From Aliidiomarina haloalkalitolerans (GTDB lineage Bacteria; Pseudomonadota; Gammaproteobacteria; Enterobacterales; Alteromonadaceae): a stretch of DNA of 64,000 nt. The notes below the pieces were generated by a model. The model was given only the letters and a program-made list of their open reading frames with translations. It was not told the DNA's origin and searched no databases. The translations under genes were made by a program, and so were the position numbers. Location of the stretch: positions 62,001 to 126,000 of the forward strand of contig NZ_PIPI01000004.1 of the NCBI RefSeq assembly GCF_003987315.1, written 5' to 3'. Below are positions 33,972 through 43,170 of the stretch, in pieces; the first letter of the stretch is position 1, and each line of letters opens with the position of its first letter.

Positions 33972-35585
33972 TTGCGTTGTGCTGCCTTGGCTTTGCCATT
34001 ACTTGTTGGACTCAATGGCTGTTCGGATTTGAATTCGAATGCAGAAATTGAAATATTGCATAAGCAAACCGAGCAAATTTCACAGTTACAACGATTAGAA
34101 GCCGATACTGCACGCAATACGTTGCGAGCTGCTCTTGAAGATCCCCGCTTACATCCGTATGCATTAGCCCGCGCTGTTTTTGAACAAAGCGGTGCTCGTG
34201 TTGAAACGCCTGCCTTTTTAGTGCAGTTTTCCGCGACTTTGCTCGATGCTAAAGCCGCGCCAGACCTAATTGACGATTTAATTGAAGAGCTCTTGCAGTC
34301 ATTTGAAGAAATTAGTCGTCAAAACGAGTTTCTTGCTGAGTACTCGTCGATCTTTTACATGCGCTTACTCGCAATGAGCTCGAAAACAGCGAACCATGAG
34401 CGTACCGAGCAATTACGTTTGCAAGTGGAAGCGTTGATTGAAGCGGAGGGAAATGAGTCGTTCTCTAATATCGAGCTGCTGCAGTACTACCTTGAAGGGG
34501 CCGACCTTGCCCGCGCCGAGTATCACCTTGAGCGTTTAGGTGAGGGCTTCGCCCGCACTAGCTTTTCGCTTGAGTTGATTGATGCGCACCTCGAACGCGG
34601 TGATTACTATGAGGCACAACGGTTAATTGATAACACAGCACGGCAGCCGGAGTGGTTGCAGCAATTTATCAAAGATTGGGTGGCTATTTTGCTTCGCGCA
34701 GACCGCCGCGAAGAAGCGGTTGATTTTGTTTTACATTCAACACAGGCGATTCTCGAACAACTCAGCGGCGCCGATGATCATTACTTCTATTCGTTACCGA
34801 ATGAGATTTTAACACGAACGACCCTGTTGCAAGAGTTAGGTCGACACGAGGAAGCGCGAGAAGCAATGCTGACAAGCTATCGTTATTCACTTTTACATGA
34901 ACCTCAGTCTTGGTATTTATTACAGGCGACACTTCCATACATAAAGGGTTTTGCAGCGCTCGGCGAGCCGGTACTCTTTAATGAAGTAAAGAACTGGGTC
35001 TTCAATCGTATTTACCAGAACCTCGAAGAGGACGATTTTCATTCGTTCATGGCGAATTTTGTTTTTAATACTCAAGCACTTGAGATAGAAGAATTTGCCC
35101 TTGAGTTTCTTGATGTGGTTGCTGGCTATAACGATGTCAACGAACGGATTCCAGCTGCAGAGTTCGCATTTTCCCTCGGTTACGCTTACGGCGCACTAGG
35201 CCACTCTGAGCGCAGTGACTACTATCTGCAGCCTTTATTGAACGATTCATATCGGTTTCAAACTCTATTTGAGAGCACTTTGTCGAGTTCAATGAAGGCC
35301 GTGGAATATTTGCTTGAGGCTGGATATGTGGACGAAATAAAAGATTATATTGGCGCTACCAACTCATTCTGGCTGCAATACATGCTGATTGAAAAACTAA
35401 CTGCTGATCAACGTTTTGTTGACGCATTAGAGCAAATCGCGATACTCGATATGGACGCAATAAACGAAGCATTCTTCCTATTAATGGTTGCCAAAGGCTA
35501 TTTGGAACAAGAAATACTGCCCAACGCAGAAGCACGGGAAGTGATGGCGCTGAACTGGCAACGTTACATGCCAATGGACGAATAA
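33972..35585 (+). CDS. helical-repeat lipoprotein, paralogue 1 of 3
   Basis: I do not recognise this family. The frame is open from 33864, inside the peptidase gene, but only a start near TTG 33972 gives a normal lipoprotein leader with lipobox LNGC (Cys17); AAGG lies only 2 bp upstream, so the start is uncertain. The 537 residues are almost all helical and TPR-like. Blocks shared with the next two genes are LRAALEDPRLHPYALARAVF near the N-terminus, HERTEQLRLQVE, AYGALGHSERSDYYLQPLL, EAGYVDEIKDYIG, and the terminus LPNAEAREVM followed by WQRYMPMD. It is expected to be anchored to the outer or inner membrane, facing the periplasm. It appears cotranscribed with the M28 peptidase. Confidence 0.75.
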   Translation: MRCAALALPLLVGLNGCSDLNSNAEIEILHKQTEQISQLQRLEADTARNTLRAALEDPRLHPYALARAVFEQSGARVETPAFLVQFSATLLDAKAAPDLIDDLIEELLQSFEEISRQNEFLAEYSSIFYMRLLAMSSKTANHERTEQLRLQVEALIEAEGNESFSNIELLQYYLEGADLARAEYHLERLGEGFARTSFSLELIDAHLERGDYYEAQRLIDNTARQPEWLQQFIKDWVAILLRADRREEAVDFVLHSTQAILEQLSGADDHYFYSLPNEILTRTTLLQELGRHEEAREAMLTSYRYSLLHEPQSWYLLQATLPYIKGFAALGEPVLFNEVKNWVFNRIYQNLEEDDFHSFMANFVFNTQALEIEEFALEFLDVVAGYNDVNERIPAAEFAFSLGYAYGALGHSERSDYYLQPLLNDSYRFQTLFESTLSSSMKAVEYLLEAGYVDEIKDYIGATNSFWLQYMLIEKLTADQRFVDALEQIAILDMDAINEAFFLLMVAKGYLEQEILPNAEAREVMALNWQRYMPMDE

Positions 35586-35605
35586 TTTTAGCAAGGAATC
35601 CTGCG

Positions 35606-37243
35606 ATGAAAAAAATCCTACCAATCAGTCTTGCGATACTGTCTATAACTTTGACACCTGCCTGCTCTGACTTGTCTCAGGACGCGGATATTGAAGTATT
35701 ACAGCAAGAACAATTGCGTAGCGACATGGAACAACTGGCAGCGGCGACTTCCCGCAGTTCGTTGCGTGAAGCGCTTGACGATCCGCGTTTGCATCCGTAT
35801 GCCTTGGCAAGAGCCATGTTTGAGCAAAGTGAACTAAAAGCGCAGGCGCCAACATTTCTATTCCAATTCGCGGCCACGTTACTTGACGCTGAAGTAGCTC
35901 CTGACTTAGTCGAAAAGGAGCTTAACCAACTCATTCAGGAGTTCGATGAGATCAGTCGTCAGCAAGAGTTTTACGCGCAAAGTCCGTGGATGTTTTATAT
36001 CCGCATGTTGCGATTCAGCCAACAGACAGCCAACCACGAACGCACCGAGCGATTGCGTTTACAGATTGAAAACTACGCCGAAGTGAATACGTTTGATCTC
36101 AATGCGAGTGGCGAGTTGATTGATTTTTACATCGAACGAGGTCAGCTTGACGATGCTCGCCGTCATTATGACCGAGTGGAAGACCGGTTCGGTCGATTTA
36201 TACTCGGCTTACCGTTAATTAAGGGCTATGTTGCACATGAGCAAGAACGTGCTGCCCAGTTGTTGATCGACCAACTCAGTCGCGATCTGGAAGGGGTCGA
36301 TTATTTCATTGATGACTGGATTAAAGTTCTGCTGGATGCGAACCGTCGCGAGCAAGCAATTGCATTTTTACTCGACCGTCGCGACGCTATTCTCGCTACA
36401 CTCACGTCCGATACGCCACGCATGTTCTTTACGCATGCGCACAATTTCACCACGATTATTAAAAACCTGCAGGCACTCGGACGCGAAACGGAAGCACGCG
36501 AAGCATTGGTGCAGGGGTATCGCTATGGGCTGGAAAACTCACCGGGTGACTGGTACCTGCTTCGCGGTGCATTACCTTATTTACAAGGTTTTAAAGCACT
36601 TGATGACGACGCTCTTTTTGCCGAAGCGAGACGGGACTTGTTTGCTCGGTTATATGCACTATTGGAAACTAGCGAGAATTTCGCCCAAATCGTCTTTGGC
36701 TTCAGTAACATCATGCAGGAGCTTGAGTTAGAGTCTGCGGGCCTCGAATTTATTGATCAAGTCGCACTCTTTAACGATAAAGAACAACGCGTTGCCCCAG
36801 AAGTCCTGTATTTTCTGTTGAGCTATTCGTATGGTGTATTGGGTGACGAACAGAAAGGCGCAACCTATTTACAACCGCTCTTGAACGATTTCACCTTGTT
36901 AGAGCAGCTCATGACGTCTTTAGAGATCGGTCAAAATGTCCTGCTCACTCATCTACTCGACGCAGGTTACATTGAGGAAGTACAAGCGCTGATCGGTCGG
37001 TCGCCGAGTTTCACAAATTCGCGGATGGTGTTTGACGCATTGATTACCAGAGAACGCTATCTTGAAGCGCTTGAAGTGATTACTCAGCAACGCATCGATC
37101 CGGTCTTTGATATTGTCATGTTACTGCAAGTGGCTCACGGTTATCTCAAACAAGGACAACTGCCAAACGCCGAAGCCCGCGAATTCATGGCCCAACATTG
37201 GTCTCGCTATATGCCGATGGAATCGGGAGGTTCTGCGTTGTGA
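35606..37243 (+). CDS. helical-repeat lipoprotein, paralogue 2 of 3
   Basis: The 545-residue protein starts at ATG 35606 with AAGGA upstream, 20 bp after paralogue 1. The lipobox is LTPAC (Cys20). It has the same blocks as its neighbours: LREALDDPRLHPYALARAMF, FAATLLDAEVAPDL, HERTERLRLQIE, LQGFKALDDDALF, SYGVLGDEQKGATYLQPLL, DAGYIEEVQALIG and the terminus LPNAEAREFM with WSRYMPME. The clear start here supports the N-terminal boundaries proposed for the other two. Function unknown. TPR-like lipoproteins commonly act as scaffolds for envelope enzymes, which would suit the linked peptidase, but that is inference. Confidence 0.82.
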   Translation: MKKILPISLAILSITLTPACSDLSQDADIEVLQQEQLRSDMEQLAAATSRSSLREALDDPRLHPYALARAMFEQSELKAQAPTFLFQFAATLLDAEVAPDLVEKELNQLIQEFDEISRQQEFYAQSPWMFYIRMLRFSQQTANHERTERLRLQIENYAEVNTFDLNASGELIDFYIERGQLDDARRHYDRVEDRFGRFILGLPLIKGYVAHEQERAAQLLIDQLSRDLEGVDYFIDDWIKVLLDANRREQAIAFLLDRRDAILATLTSDTPRMFFTHAHNFTTIIKNLQALGRETEAREALVQGYRYGLENSPGDWYLLRGALPYLQGFKALDDDALFAEARRDLFARLYALLETSENFAQIVFGFSNIMQELELESAGLEFIDQVALFNDKEQRVAPEVLYFLLSYSYGVLGDEQKGATYLQPLLNDFTLLEQLMTSLEIGQNVLLTHLLDAGYIEEVQALIGRSPSFTNSRMVFDALITRERYLEALEVITQQRIDPVFDIVMLLQVAHGYLKQGQLPNAEAREFMAQHWSRYMPMESGGSAL

Positions 37244-38874
37244 GCCGCGTTAAGGTGACATCTCGCTTGTTTGCATACGCCACGCTGATTTCAATTTTAT
37301 CAGCGTGCTCAGATATGGGCTCGAATGCCGATATTGAGGTGCTACAAAAACACGATACAGCAGCAGCGGAAGTTCGTCTTATCGAAACTGAAACTGAGCG
37401 ACGCTCGCTGCGCGAAGCCCTTGAAGATCCGCGTTTACATCCCTATGCGCTGGCGCGAACTATCTTCGCTGAAAGCGATTTTCGACAGAACAGTCCGATG
37501 TTTCTTTTACAATTTGCCGCGGCATTGATTGATAGTGAAACGGCACCTGAGATTGTCGACCGTGAAGTTGACAATTTACTTGCGGCTTTTGATGACATCA
37601 GCCGCTTACAGCCGTATTTCGCGCAAAATGAGTGGACGTTCTATCTTCGTTTACTGCGTGTCAGTCAATTCACACCCAACACAGAACGCACGAAGCAATT
37701 GCGCGACCACGTTGAGGACTTATTTGAACTCCATATCATTGATGATAATTCGCGGGCACGGCTGGTGGAGTTCTACCTTGAGCAAGATAACCTCCTCGCC
37801 GTAGAACGGCATTTAGAGCAAATCGACGAGCCGTATTATATTGCCCGCTTCAGCTTGATCCTGATTGAGCGATATTTGCAACGCGATGATCGCTATGCGG
37901 CTCAGCGTCTACTCGATGAATTATCGTTGATGGAAACTGAGTTGCTTGGATTCACAGCTGAGTGGGTTTCCGTGCTCTTACTCGCAAATCGAGAATCGCA
38001 AGCGGTGACCTTTGTTCTCGATGGGTTTGATAGGGCATTTTCCGCGCTTTATGATGAGGATCAGTTTACCTTTTACCGGAATATAATTTCTTTTAATGAT
38101 TTAGTGCAGCAGGCGTTGCGGCTTGAGCGTGCTGACGAGGCGCGTGATGCGTTGTTACGGGCATACCGTCAGTTGGCTTCGTTTTCAGGGCTTGAGTTGA
38201 TTAACGTCCGTTTGTCCATCCCGTTTTTAAAAGCTTTTGCCACTCTGGGTGACGAAAGCACGTTCGCCGAGGTAAAACGAGATGTTCTCGCTCGAACCTA
38301 CAGCTATTTGCAGAACCCCGACTATTTCACTGAGGTTTTATGTGCGTTTAGTGCGGAGATGCTTGACCAAGGCCTCGAGCAACATGCCATCGAGTTGATC
38401 GATATAGCCGCAAAGATCAACGATGACGAAGTGCGAATTCCAGAACCTGAGTTCCATTACGCTTTGGGCTATGCATACGGGATGCTTGGGGAAGAAGAGC
38501 GTGGCCAACGTCATTTGCAAGCGTTGTTTAACGACCCCACTAAACTTGATGAGCTGCTCAGTTCATGGCGGGTTTCACCATTTGTTGTCATTCAAGACTT
38601 TATCGATGCTGGTTATGTCGACGAGGCCATTAGTCTTGTTGGTACTCAACCTAGCATGACTGAAATACGGGTTATCTTTGGTGCCTTGGTTGCTGAAGAG
38701 CGCTTTGTCGAGGCTTTGCAGAAACTAGGTGAGTACAACCTGAATGAGTCGTCGACCGTCTGGGGATTACTCACGATTGGCCATGGTTATTTGTCGAGCG
38801 GTATGTTGCCCAATGCAGAGGCAAGGGCTGTGATGCAAGACTTTTGGTCACGGTATATGCCGACGGATTCTTAA
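37240..38874 (+). CDS. helical-repeat lipoprotein, paralogue 3 of 3
   Basis: GTG 37240 overlaps the TGA of paralogue 2 (GTGA) and has GGGAGG ten bases upstream, so the two are translationally coupled. The 544-residue product has lipobox LSAC (Cys23), then SDMGSNADIEVLQ, which closely matches SDLNSNAEIEIL and SDLSQDADIEVL of the others. It keeps LREALEDPRLHPYALARTIF, AYGMLGEEERGQRHLQALF, DAGYVDEAISLVG and LPNAEARAVM with WSRYMPTD. The end of the operon is 8 bp before the convergent prenyltransferase stop; I see no T-run terminator in between. Confidence 0.82.
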   Translation: MSRVKVTSRLFAYATLISILSACSDMGSNADIEVLQKHDTAAAEVRLIETETERRSLREALEDPRLHPYALARTIFAESDFRQNSPMFLLQFAAALIDSETAPEIVDREVDNLLAAFDDISRLQPYFAQNEWTFYLRLLRVSQFTPNTERTKQLRDHVEDLFELHIIDDNSRARLVEFYLEQDNLLAVERHLEQIDEPYYIARFSLILIERYLQRDDRYAAQRLLDELSLMETELLGFTAEWVSVLLLANRESQAVTFVLDGFDRAFSALYDEDQFTFYRNIISFNDLVQQALRLERADEARDALLRAYRQLASFSGLELINVRLSIPFLKAFATLGDESTFAEVKRDVLARTYSYLQNPDYFTEVLCAFSAEMLDQGLEQHAIELIDIAAKINDDEVRIPEPEFHYALGYAYGMLGEEERGQRHLQALFNDPTKLDELLSSWRVSPFVVIQDFIDAGYVDEAISLVGTQPSMTEIRVIFGALVAEERFVEALQKLGEYNLNESSTVWGLLTIGHGYLSSGMLPNAEARAVMQDFWSRYMPTDS

Positions 38875-38882
38875 TGCTGCTT

Positions 38883-39776
38883 TTAGTCCAAAGCAATCCC
38901 CAATGCGAGTAGCAGAATAAAGGCGTGGATGAGTGCCACGTTGAGCCCTAAAAACGGCACGAGCTGTGGGATGTCATCGGCGTATCGATGCACGCCTTTG
39001 ATTAATTTTGGTGCTAGAAGCGCAGAAAAGAGTGCGAGGATACTTAAGTCTGGAATGACTTGATTCCACACAGCAACGATGACAATCGCGTAAGCGAGTA
39101 CTAACTGACCAGAGAAAAGCCAAGCGCTGCGACGACGGCCAATCATAATTGGAAAGTGAAAACGGCCGACTGACTCGTCCGCTTCACAATCTGGAAATTG
39201 ATTCAGCAACAGCAAGTTGTTCACCAACAACATCACCACCACGGCGAGTACCCAAATCATCAAATTGAGCTCCCGCGCAAACACCCAAGCGGCGCCAAGC
39301 GTCATTAATAATCCAAAGCCAACGCCTGGCGCAATCAAGCATAAGACAGGCTCTTGATTGAGCGGCTTGGTGTACAGCAGGATGAGTAAGACACCTGGAA
39401 TACCGAGCCAAAGTAAACTAAAGCTGTATTCGTTTGCGATGGTTAGGCCAGCGACCATTACGATAAGCAAGCTGGCTAGGGCTAGTATTAACGCCCAGCG
39501 AGCCATTCTCGGGTTGCGGACGAGCGCACCACTACCGCCACTAAACGCGGTTTTCCGTGTTTTGAAATCGAGCCCGCTGCGATAATCCATGTATTCGTTT
39601 AAAGCGTTCACGCTTACATGAGCAAAAATCGCCACAACGGTGACTAAAAACAGCGTGCTGCGTGGCGGCCAACCGGAATAATAGTAACCGACAGCAAGTG
39701 CAAGTAATAAGCAGACAAGGGTGAGCGTTAGGAATTTCGCTCGCGAGACGGCTAAAAAATCCGAGAGTTTAAGCAT
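38883..39776 (-). CDS. UbiA/MenA-type membrane prenyltransferase
   Basis: The 297-residue protein has eight or nine hydrophobic helices. It carries both Asp-rich motifs of the UbiA superfamily: NALNEYMDYRSGLD (57-70) and NQFPDCEADESVGR near 196. These bind Mg-diphosphate of a prenyl donor; the motif spacing is closer to MenA than to UbiA or COX10. The usual menA N-terminus and men gene neighbours are absent, so the acceptor is not known. Its ATG directly follows the TAA of the amidoligase gene (no spacer), which couples it to that gene and to the cyclotransferase-like one. Confidence 0.85.
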   Translation of the reverse strand: MLKLSDFLAVSRAKFLTLTLVCLLLALAVGYYYSGWPPRSTLFLVTVVAIFAHVSVNALNEYMDYRSGLDFKTRKTAFSGGSGALVRNPRMARWALILALASLLIVMVAGLTIANEYSFSLLWLGIPGVLLILLYTKPLNQEPVLCLIAPGVGFGLLMTLGAAWVFARELNLMIWVLAVVVMLLVNNLLLLNQFPDCEADESVGRFHFPIMIGRRRSAWLFSGQLVLAYAIVIVAVWNQVIPDLSILALFSALLAPKLIKGVHRYADDIPQLVPFLGLNVALIHAFILLLALGIALD

Positions 39777-40793
39777 TTATTTCTTCTTGGTCCGTTCGTC
39801 AAGTTGCGGCAGGTAATCCTGCTCTAGCTGTTGTAACCATTGTTTACCGAAGCTACTAAATAACTTACTGTGATTTTTTAGAAATGCTTGACCACAATTA
39901 TCGAGCAACTCTTTATTCGCGGCTAATTGTTCCACTTTTATCCAGTCATTCCAAACACTATGCAAGCCCCAGTTTGGGTCATGAATTTCACACCCTGGTA
40001 AACGGTAATGAAAAGTGGGACGGGCTTTGACGAGTTTACTATCAACAGCGGCAACAAGTTTGTCCGCGTCAAGATGCCGAAATAGCGGCAACATATCGAG
40101 GGCGCGGTTACGGGTTGGATTATGTTTTAGGTAATCATCCATTAAGGTTTCTAAATCTGGCCAATAATCTGAGTTGAGAGCCAGTTGCAGATATTCGTTT
40201 GGAAAAGGGTCAATGTAATTACTGATACGACGAGAAATATCTGGGTTAATCCGTGCCAACAGCCAGTCGTATAAACACAAAAATGCTTTGATATGCGCCA
40301 TGATCGTATCGCTATCGAGCCTGGGTAGCTCTGGATTGAGTTGCATACCAAATGCATAGGCTAAACTGTCAGATGAGCCGCGGGCACCCGCTGCACGCAA
40401 ATCATCCATTAAGTTTTCCACTTCCGCTAACCGCGAAAGCGGCAAGGGCGGACTTACCACTTCAACAGGAACCACACTTTCGGCAACCCAAGCGAGGCTT
40501 TTCTCTGCGGCCGCTCGAAAATCATCTTGTTCTTGTTCACGTCCCATTTTCTTCAGATAACTGTAATCAAATTCGATAACCCAATCACCAGCAGCGTCGC
40601 CTTGAATGGTTTTTTCATAGCGTCCTTGAGCACTTACTTCGCAGTTGTCACAGTGACGCTCGAGAAACTTTAAAAGAACGTCAGTCGTCGCATCCAAACT
40701 GAGATCGCCGAATTCGATTTCAACACCGACCGCCCGCTCGTTACCCTCCGCATTGTGTCGCTGTGGTGGGGTCGTCAGTTCCGGTTTAGCCAT
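39777..40793 (-). CDS. amidoligase-family protein (COOH-NH2 ligase fold)
   Basis: The start is taken at ATG 40793, with GGAG about nine bases upstream; a TTG two codons earlier directly abuts the previous stop. The 338-residue protein opens with AVGVEIEFGDLSLD, the glutamine-synthetase-like amidoligase motif, then WVIEFDYSYL and VVPVEVVSPPLPLSRL, as in the Amidoligase_2 family. These are predicted to use ATP to join carboxyl and amine groups, making small peptide-like metabolites or modifying proteins. Genes of this family are often beside AIG2/gamma-glutamylcyclotransferase genes, as here. The substrate is unknown. Confidence 0.82.
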   Translation of the reverse strand: MAKPELTTPPQRHNAEGNERAVGVEIEFGDLSLDATTDVLLKFLERHCDNCEVSAQGRYEKTIQGDAAGDWVIEFDYSYLKKMGREQEQDDFRAAAEKSLAWVAESVVPVEVVSPPLPLSRLAEVENLMDDLRAAGARGSSDSLAYAFGMQLNPELPRLDSDTIMAHIKAFLCLYDWLLARINPDISRRISNYIDPFPNEYLQLALNSDYWPDLETLMDDYLKHNPTRNRALDMLPLFRHLDADKLVAAVDSKLVKARPTFHYRLPGCEIHDPNWGLHSVWNDWIKVEQLAANKELLDNCGQAFLKNHSKLFSSFGKQWLQQLEQDYLPQLDERTKKK

Positions 40794-40799
40794 ACTCAA

Positions 40800-41234
40800 T
40801 TACTCCATGTCAGCTGCATCGATGGGCGGATTAATCTCACTGATGCGTCGATAAACCCAAGCTGGTTTACCATCAGCGAGGTAATACAAATAGCGTTCGT
40901 AACGTACGCCAACCCGTTCGTAACGGTCGAGACGACGCAATTGGGTGGCGTTAACGTAAAAAATTCGTCCTTCGGTCACTGCATCGTCTTCTGGCAACAA
41001 ATCTAACCGATAGCGACGATAACCTTCAAGCTCCGCAGGTTCAGTTGGCACATAAGCACGAATGACAATGGTTCGAACCAATGGGTTGGTTAAAGTTCCG
41101 AAGGCAAACACCCGGTGTTCCGCTTCTTGGTCGATTTCGAGCGTGGTTTCCGAGAAGTTAAAACTGTACGGGTTTAACCAAATCCACCACCAAACCGCAA
41201 CAGCGATGATGAGTATTACTAGAATCGTTGTCAT
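40800..41234 (-). CDS. membrane-anchored gamma-glutamylcyclotransferase-like (AIG2) protein
   Basis: The start at ATG 41234 gives a 144-residue protein with one N-terminal membrane segment (MTTILVILIIAVAVWWWIWL) and then a cyclotransferase-like fold: VFAFGTLTNPLVR, LEGYRRYRLDLL, EGRIFYVNATQLRRLDRYE and YLYYLADGKPAWVYRR. The GTL strand and LDRYE are standard family motifs. Most bacterial members are soluble, so the anchor is unusual. The frame continues to 41336 but that part is not supported. Shine-Dalgarno weak. It leads a tightly packed operon with amidoligase and prenyltransferase. Members open gamma-glutamyl amide bonds, which could undo or process what the amidoligase makes. Confidence 0.75.
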   Translation of the reverse strand: MTTILVILIIAVAVWWWIWLNPYSFNFSETTLEIDQEAEHRVFAFGTLTNPLVRTIVIRAYVPTEPAELEGYRRYRLDLLPEDDAVTEGRIFYVNATQLRRLDRYERVGVRYERYLYYLADGKPAWVYRRISEINPPIDAADME

Positions 41235-41334
41235 TTTTGTCACGCCAACCCCCGTATATTTCGTGTTGTTTTTGTGTATCATGCAGGAGTTGTGATTACA
41301 AATAGAAGATGGGAACAACCAAGAGGAAAAACCC

Positions 41335-43017
41335 ATGCGTACACTAGCTAAATTTGCTCGTTCTAGTGCTGCAATAGCCGTTGGCGCAGCACTGTTATTA
41401 ACCGCCTGCGGGCAAGCACCGCAAACCCCAGACGTGTCAGCTGAACCAGAAGCTTATGTGTTAATGCCATCGGCCCAAGAGCGCCTCGACATCTATGTTC
41501 CGGTCGAAATGGGTGTCGATATTTCACATTTATCTGAGGCACAAAAAGAGCTGGTGAGCCTCTTAATTGATGCTGCTGATATTATGGATGAACTCTTTTG
41601 GATGCAGGCTTACCCTGGTGACCGTCAGGAATTTTTGGCGCGTATTCCAGACCCACAAGTGCGTCAATTTGCCGAAATTAACTACGGCCCATGGGACCGG
41701 TTAAATAATATGCAGCCATTCTTGCAAGGTTATGGACCCAAGCCTGCTGGCGCCAATTATTACCCAGCCGATATGACCCGTGAAGAGTTCGATGCAGCCG
41801 AACTTGCCGGTAAGGATGACTTATACACTTTGGTACGTCGTAACGACGCGGGTGAGCTATATACTGTGGCTTACTCGGAGAAATATCGCGAACAACTGGA
41901 AAAAGCAGCCGCAATTTTGCGTGCTGCGGCTGCAGTGGCTGATGATGAGAAATTCGCAGAGTACTTAATCATGCGTGCCGATGCGTTCTTAACCGATGAC
42001 TATCAGCCGTCTGATTATGCTTGGATGGATGTCACTGACAGTGTGATTGATGTGATTATTGGTCCGATTGAAACCTATGAAGATCGCTTGTTCGGTTACA
42101 AGGCAGGGTTTGAGGCTTATGTATTAGTCAAAGACCTCGAGTGGAGCGAGCGTCTTGCGGTCTATGCAGAGCATCTACCAGCGTTGCAACGTGGTTTACC
42201 AGTTGCCGACGAATATAAAGCTGAAGAGCCAGGCGCAGAAGCTCAGCTTAATGCTTATGACATTGTGTACTACGCAGGTCATTCCAACGCAGGCAGTAAA
42301 ACGATTGCCGTGAACCTACCGAATGATGAAGAAGTACAGTTGGCGAAAGGCACTCGCCGTTCACAGCTGAAAAATGCAATGCGGGCCAAGTTCGACGAAA
42401 TCTTGTTGCCGATTGCAGATGAGCTGATTCATCCCGATCAGCGTGATCACATTACCTTCGATGCGTTCTTCGCGAACACCATGTTCCATGAAGTCGCTCA
42501 CGGACTCGGGATCAAGAATACCATTGATGGCCGCAGCACAGTGCGACAAGCTTTGCGTGAATACGCAGCGCCGCTAGAAGAAGGCAAAGCGGATATTCTT
42601 GGCTTATACATGGTTACCCAGTTGCTCGAAGCTGGCGTGCTAACCGAAGGACAACTGGAAGACTATTATGTAACTTTCCTTGCTGGAATCTTCCGCTCCG
42701 TGCGCTTCGGTGCGTCAAGTGCGCATGGGCAAGCCAACATGATTCGCTTTAACTATTTTGCTGAGAAGGGCGCGTTTATTCATGACGAAAACGGCTATTA
42801 CAGTGTCGATATGGAAAATATGCGTAACGCCATGAATAGCCTGTCGGAACTGATTTTGCGCTTGCAAGGCGACGGTGACTATGAAGGTGTTGCAGCTTTA
42901 TTCCGTGACATGGGTGGCGTCGGTGAACAGTTACAAGCTGATCTTGACCGTTTGGCGGCTGCCAACATTCCGGTTGATATTGTGTTTAACCAAGGTAAAG
43001 CGCAAATTGGTCTGTGA
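41335..43017 (+). CDS. lipoprotein metallopeptidase related to M49 (dipeptidyl-peptidase III)
   Basis: The 560-residue lipoprotein (lipobox LTAC, Cys25) has GAGG before the ATG. The zinc site is HEVAH (385-389) with the second motif EEGKADILG (415-423). M49 dipeptidyl-peptidase III usually has the hexapeptide HExxGH and EExRAE; here the first motif is the five-residue HExxH form, found in some divergent members. Spacing and surrounding sequence (FFANTMFHEVAHGLG, APLEEGKAD) support the family. It probably cleaves dipeptides or small peptides outside the inner membrane. It is divergent from the amidoligase operon and has its own terminator. Confidence 0.82.
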   Translation: MRTLAKFARSSAAIAVGAALLLTACGQAPQTPDVSAEPEAYVLMPSAQERLDIYVPVEMGVDISHLSEAQKELVSLLIDAADIMDELFWMQAYPGDRQEFLARIPDPQVRQFAEINYGPWDRLNNMQPFLQGYGPKPAGANYYPADMTREEFDAAELAGKDDLYTLVRRNDAGELYTVAYSEKYREQLEKAAAILRAAAAVADDEKFAEYLIMRADAFLTDDYQPSDYAWMDVTDSVIDVIIGPIETYEDRLFGYKAGFEAYVLVKDLEWSERLAVYAEHLPALQRGLPVADEYKAEEPGAEAQLNAYDIVYYAGHSNAGSKTIAVNLPNDEEVQLAKGTRRSQLKNAMRAKFDEILLPIADELIHPDQRDHITFDAFFANTMFHEVAHGLGIKNTIDGRSTVRQALREYAAPLEEGKADILGLYMVTQLLEAGVLTEGQLEDYYVTFLAGIFRSVRFGASSAHGQANMIRFNYFAEKGAFIHDENGYYSVDMENMRNAMNSLSELILRLQGDGDYEGVAALFRDMGGVGEQLQADLDRLAAANIPVDIVFNQGKAQIGL

Positions 43018-43068
43018 TAGCTGACCTAACGAATGTGATAGAAATCACTATTGGTTAGTGAAATTGAC

Positions 43069-43100
43069 TAAAAGCCACGGTGAGCAACCGTGGCTTTTTT
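43069..43100 (+). terminator. terminator of the M49-like gene
   Basis: AAAGCCACGG-TGAGCAA-CCGTGGCTTT (43071-43097) running into T residues to 43100. A long frame through this site (43090 onward) is therefore not the true start of the next gene. Confidence 0.93.
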
Positions 43101-43125
43101 AGTTAAAACAAAGAATTACAGATTT

Positions 43126-43141
43126 TGGCATAAAGCTTGCT
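43126..43141 (+). promoter_or_regulatory. sigma-54-like promoter upstream of the YggN-like gene
   Basis: TGGCAT-AAAGC-TTGCT matches the -24/-12 consensus TGGCAC-N5-TTGCW with one mismatch (position 6) and correct spacing. The predicted start lies near 43153, about 18-36 bp before the candidate start codons. No enhancer-binding protein gene is nearby. Confidence 0.55.
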
Positions 43142-43170
43142 GTGTTCACTTAGGAAAACAATTCTTAAAA

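Noticed and set aside
43090-43170. N-terminal extension of the YggN-like protein
   Set aside because: It starts within the preceding terminator and before the predicted transcript start, and it would disrupt the export leader.
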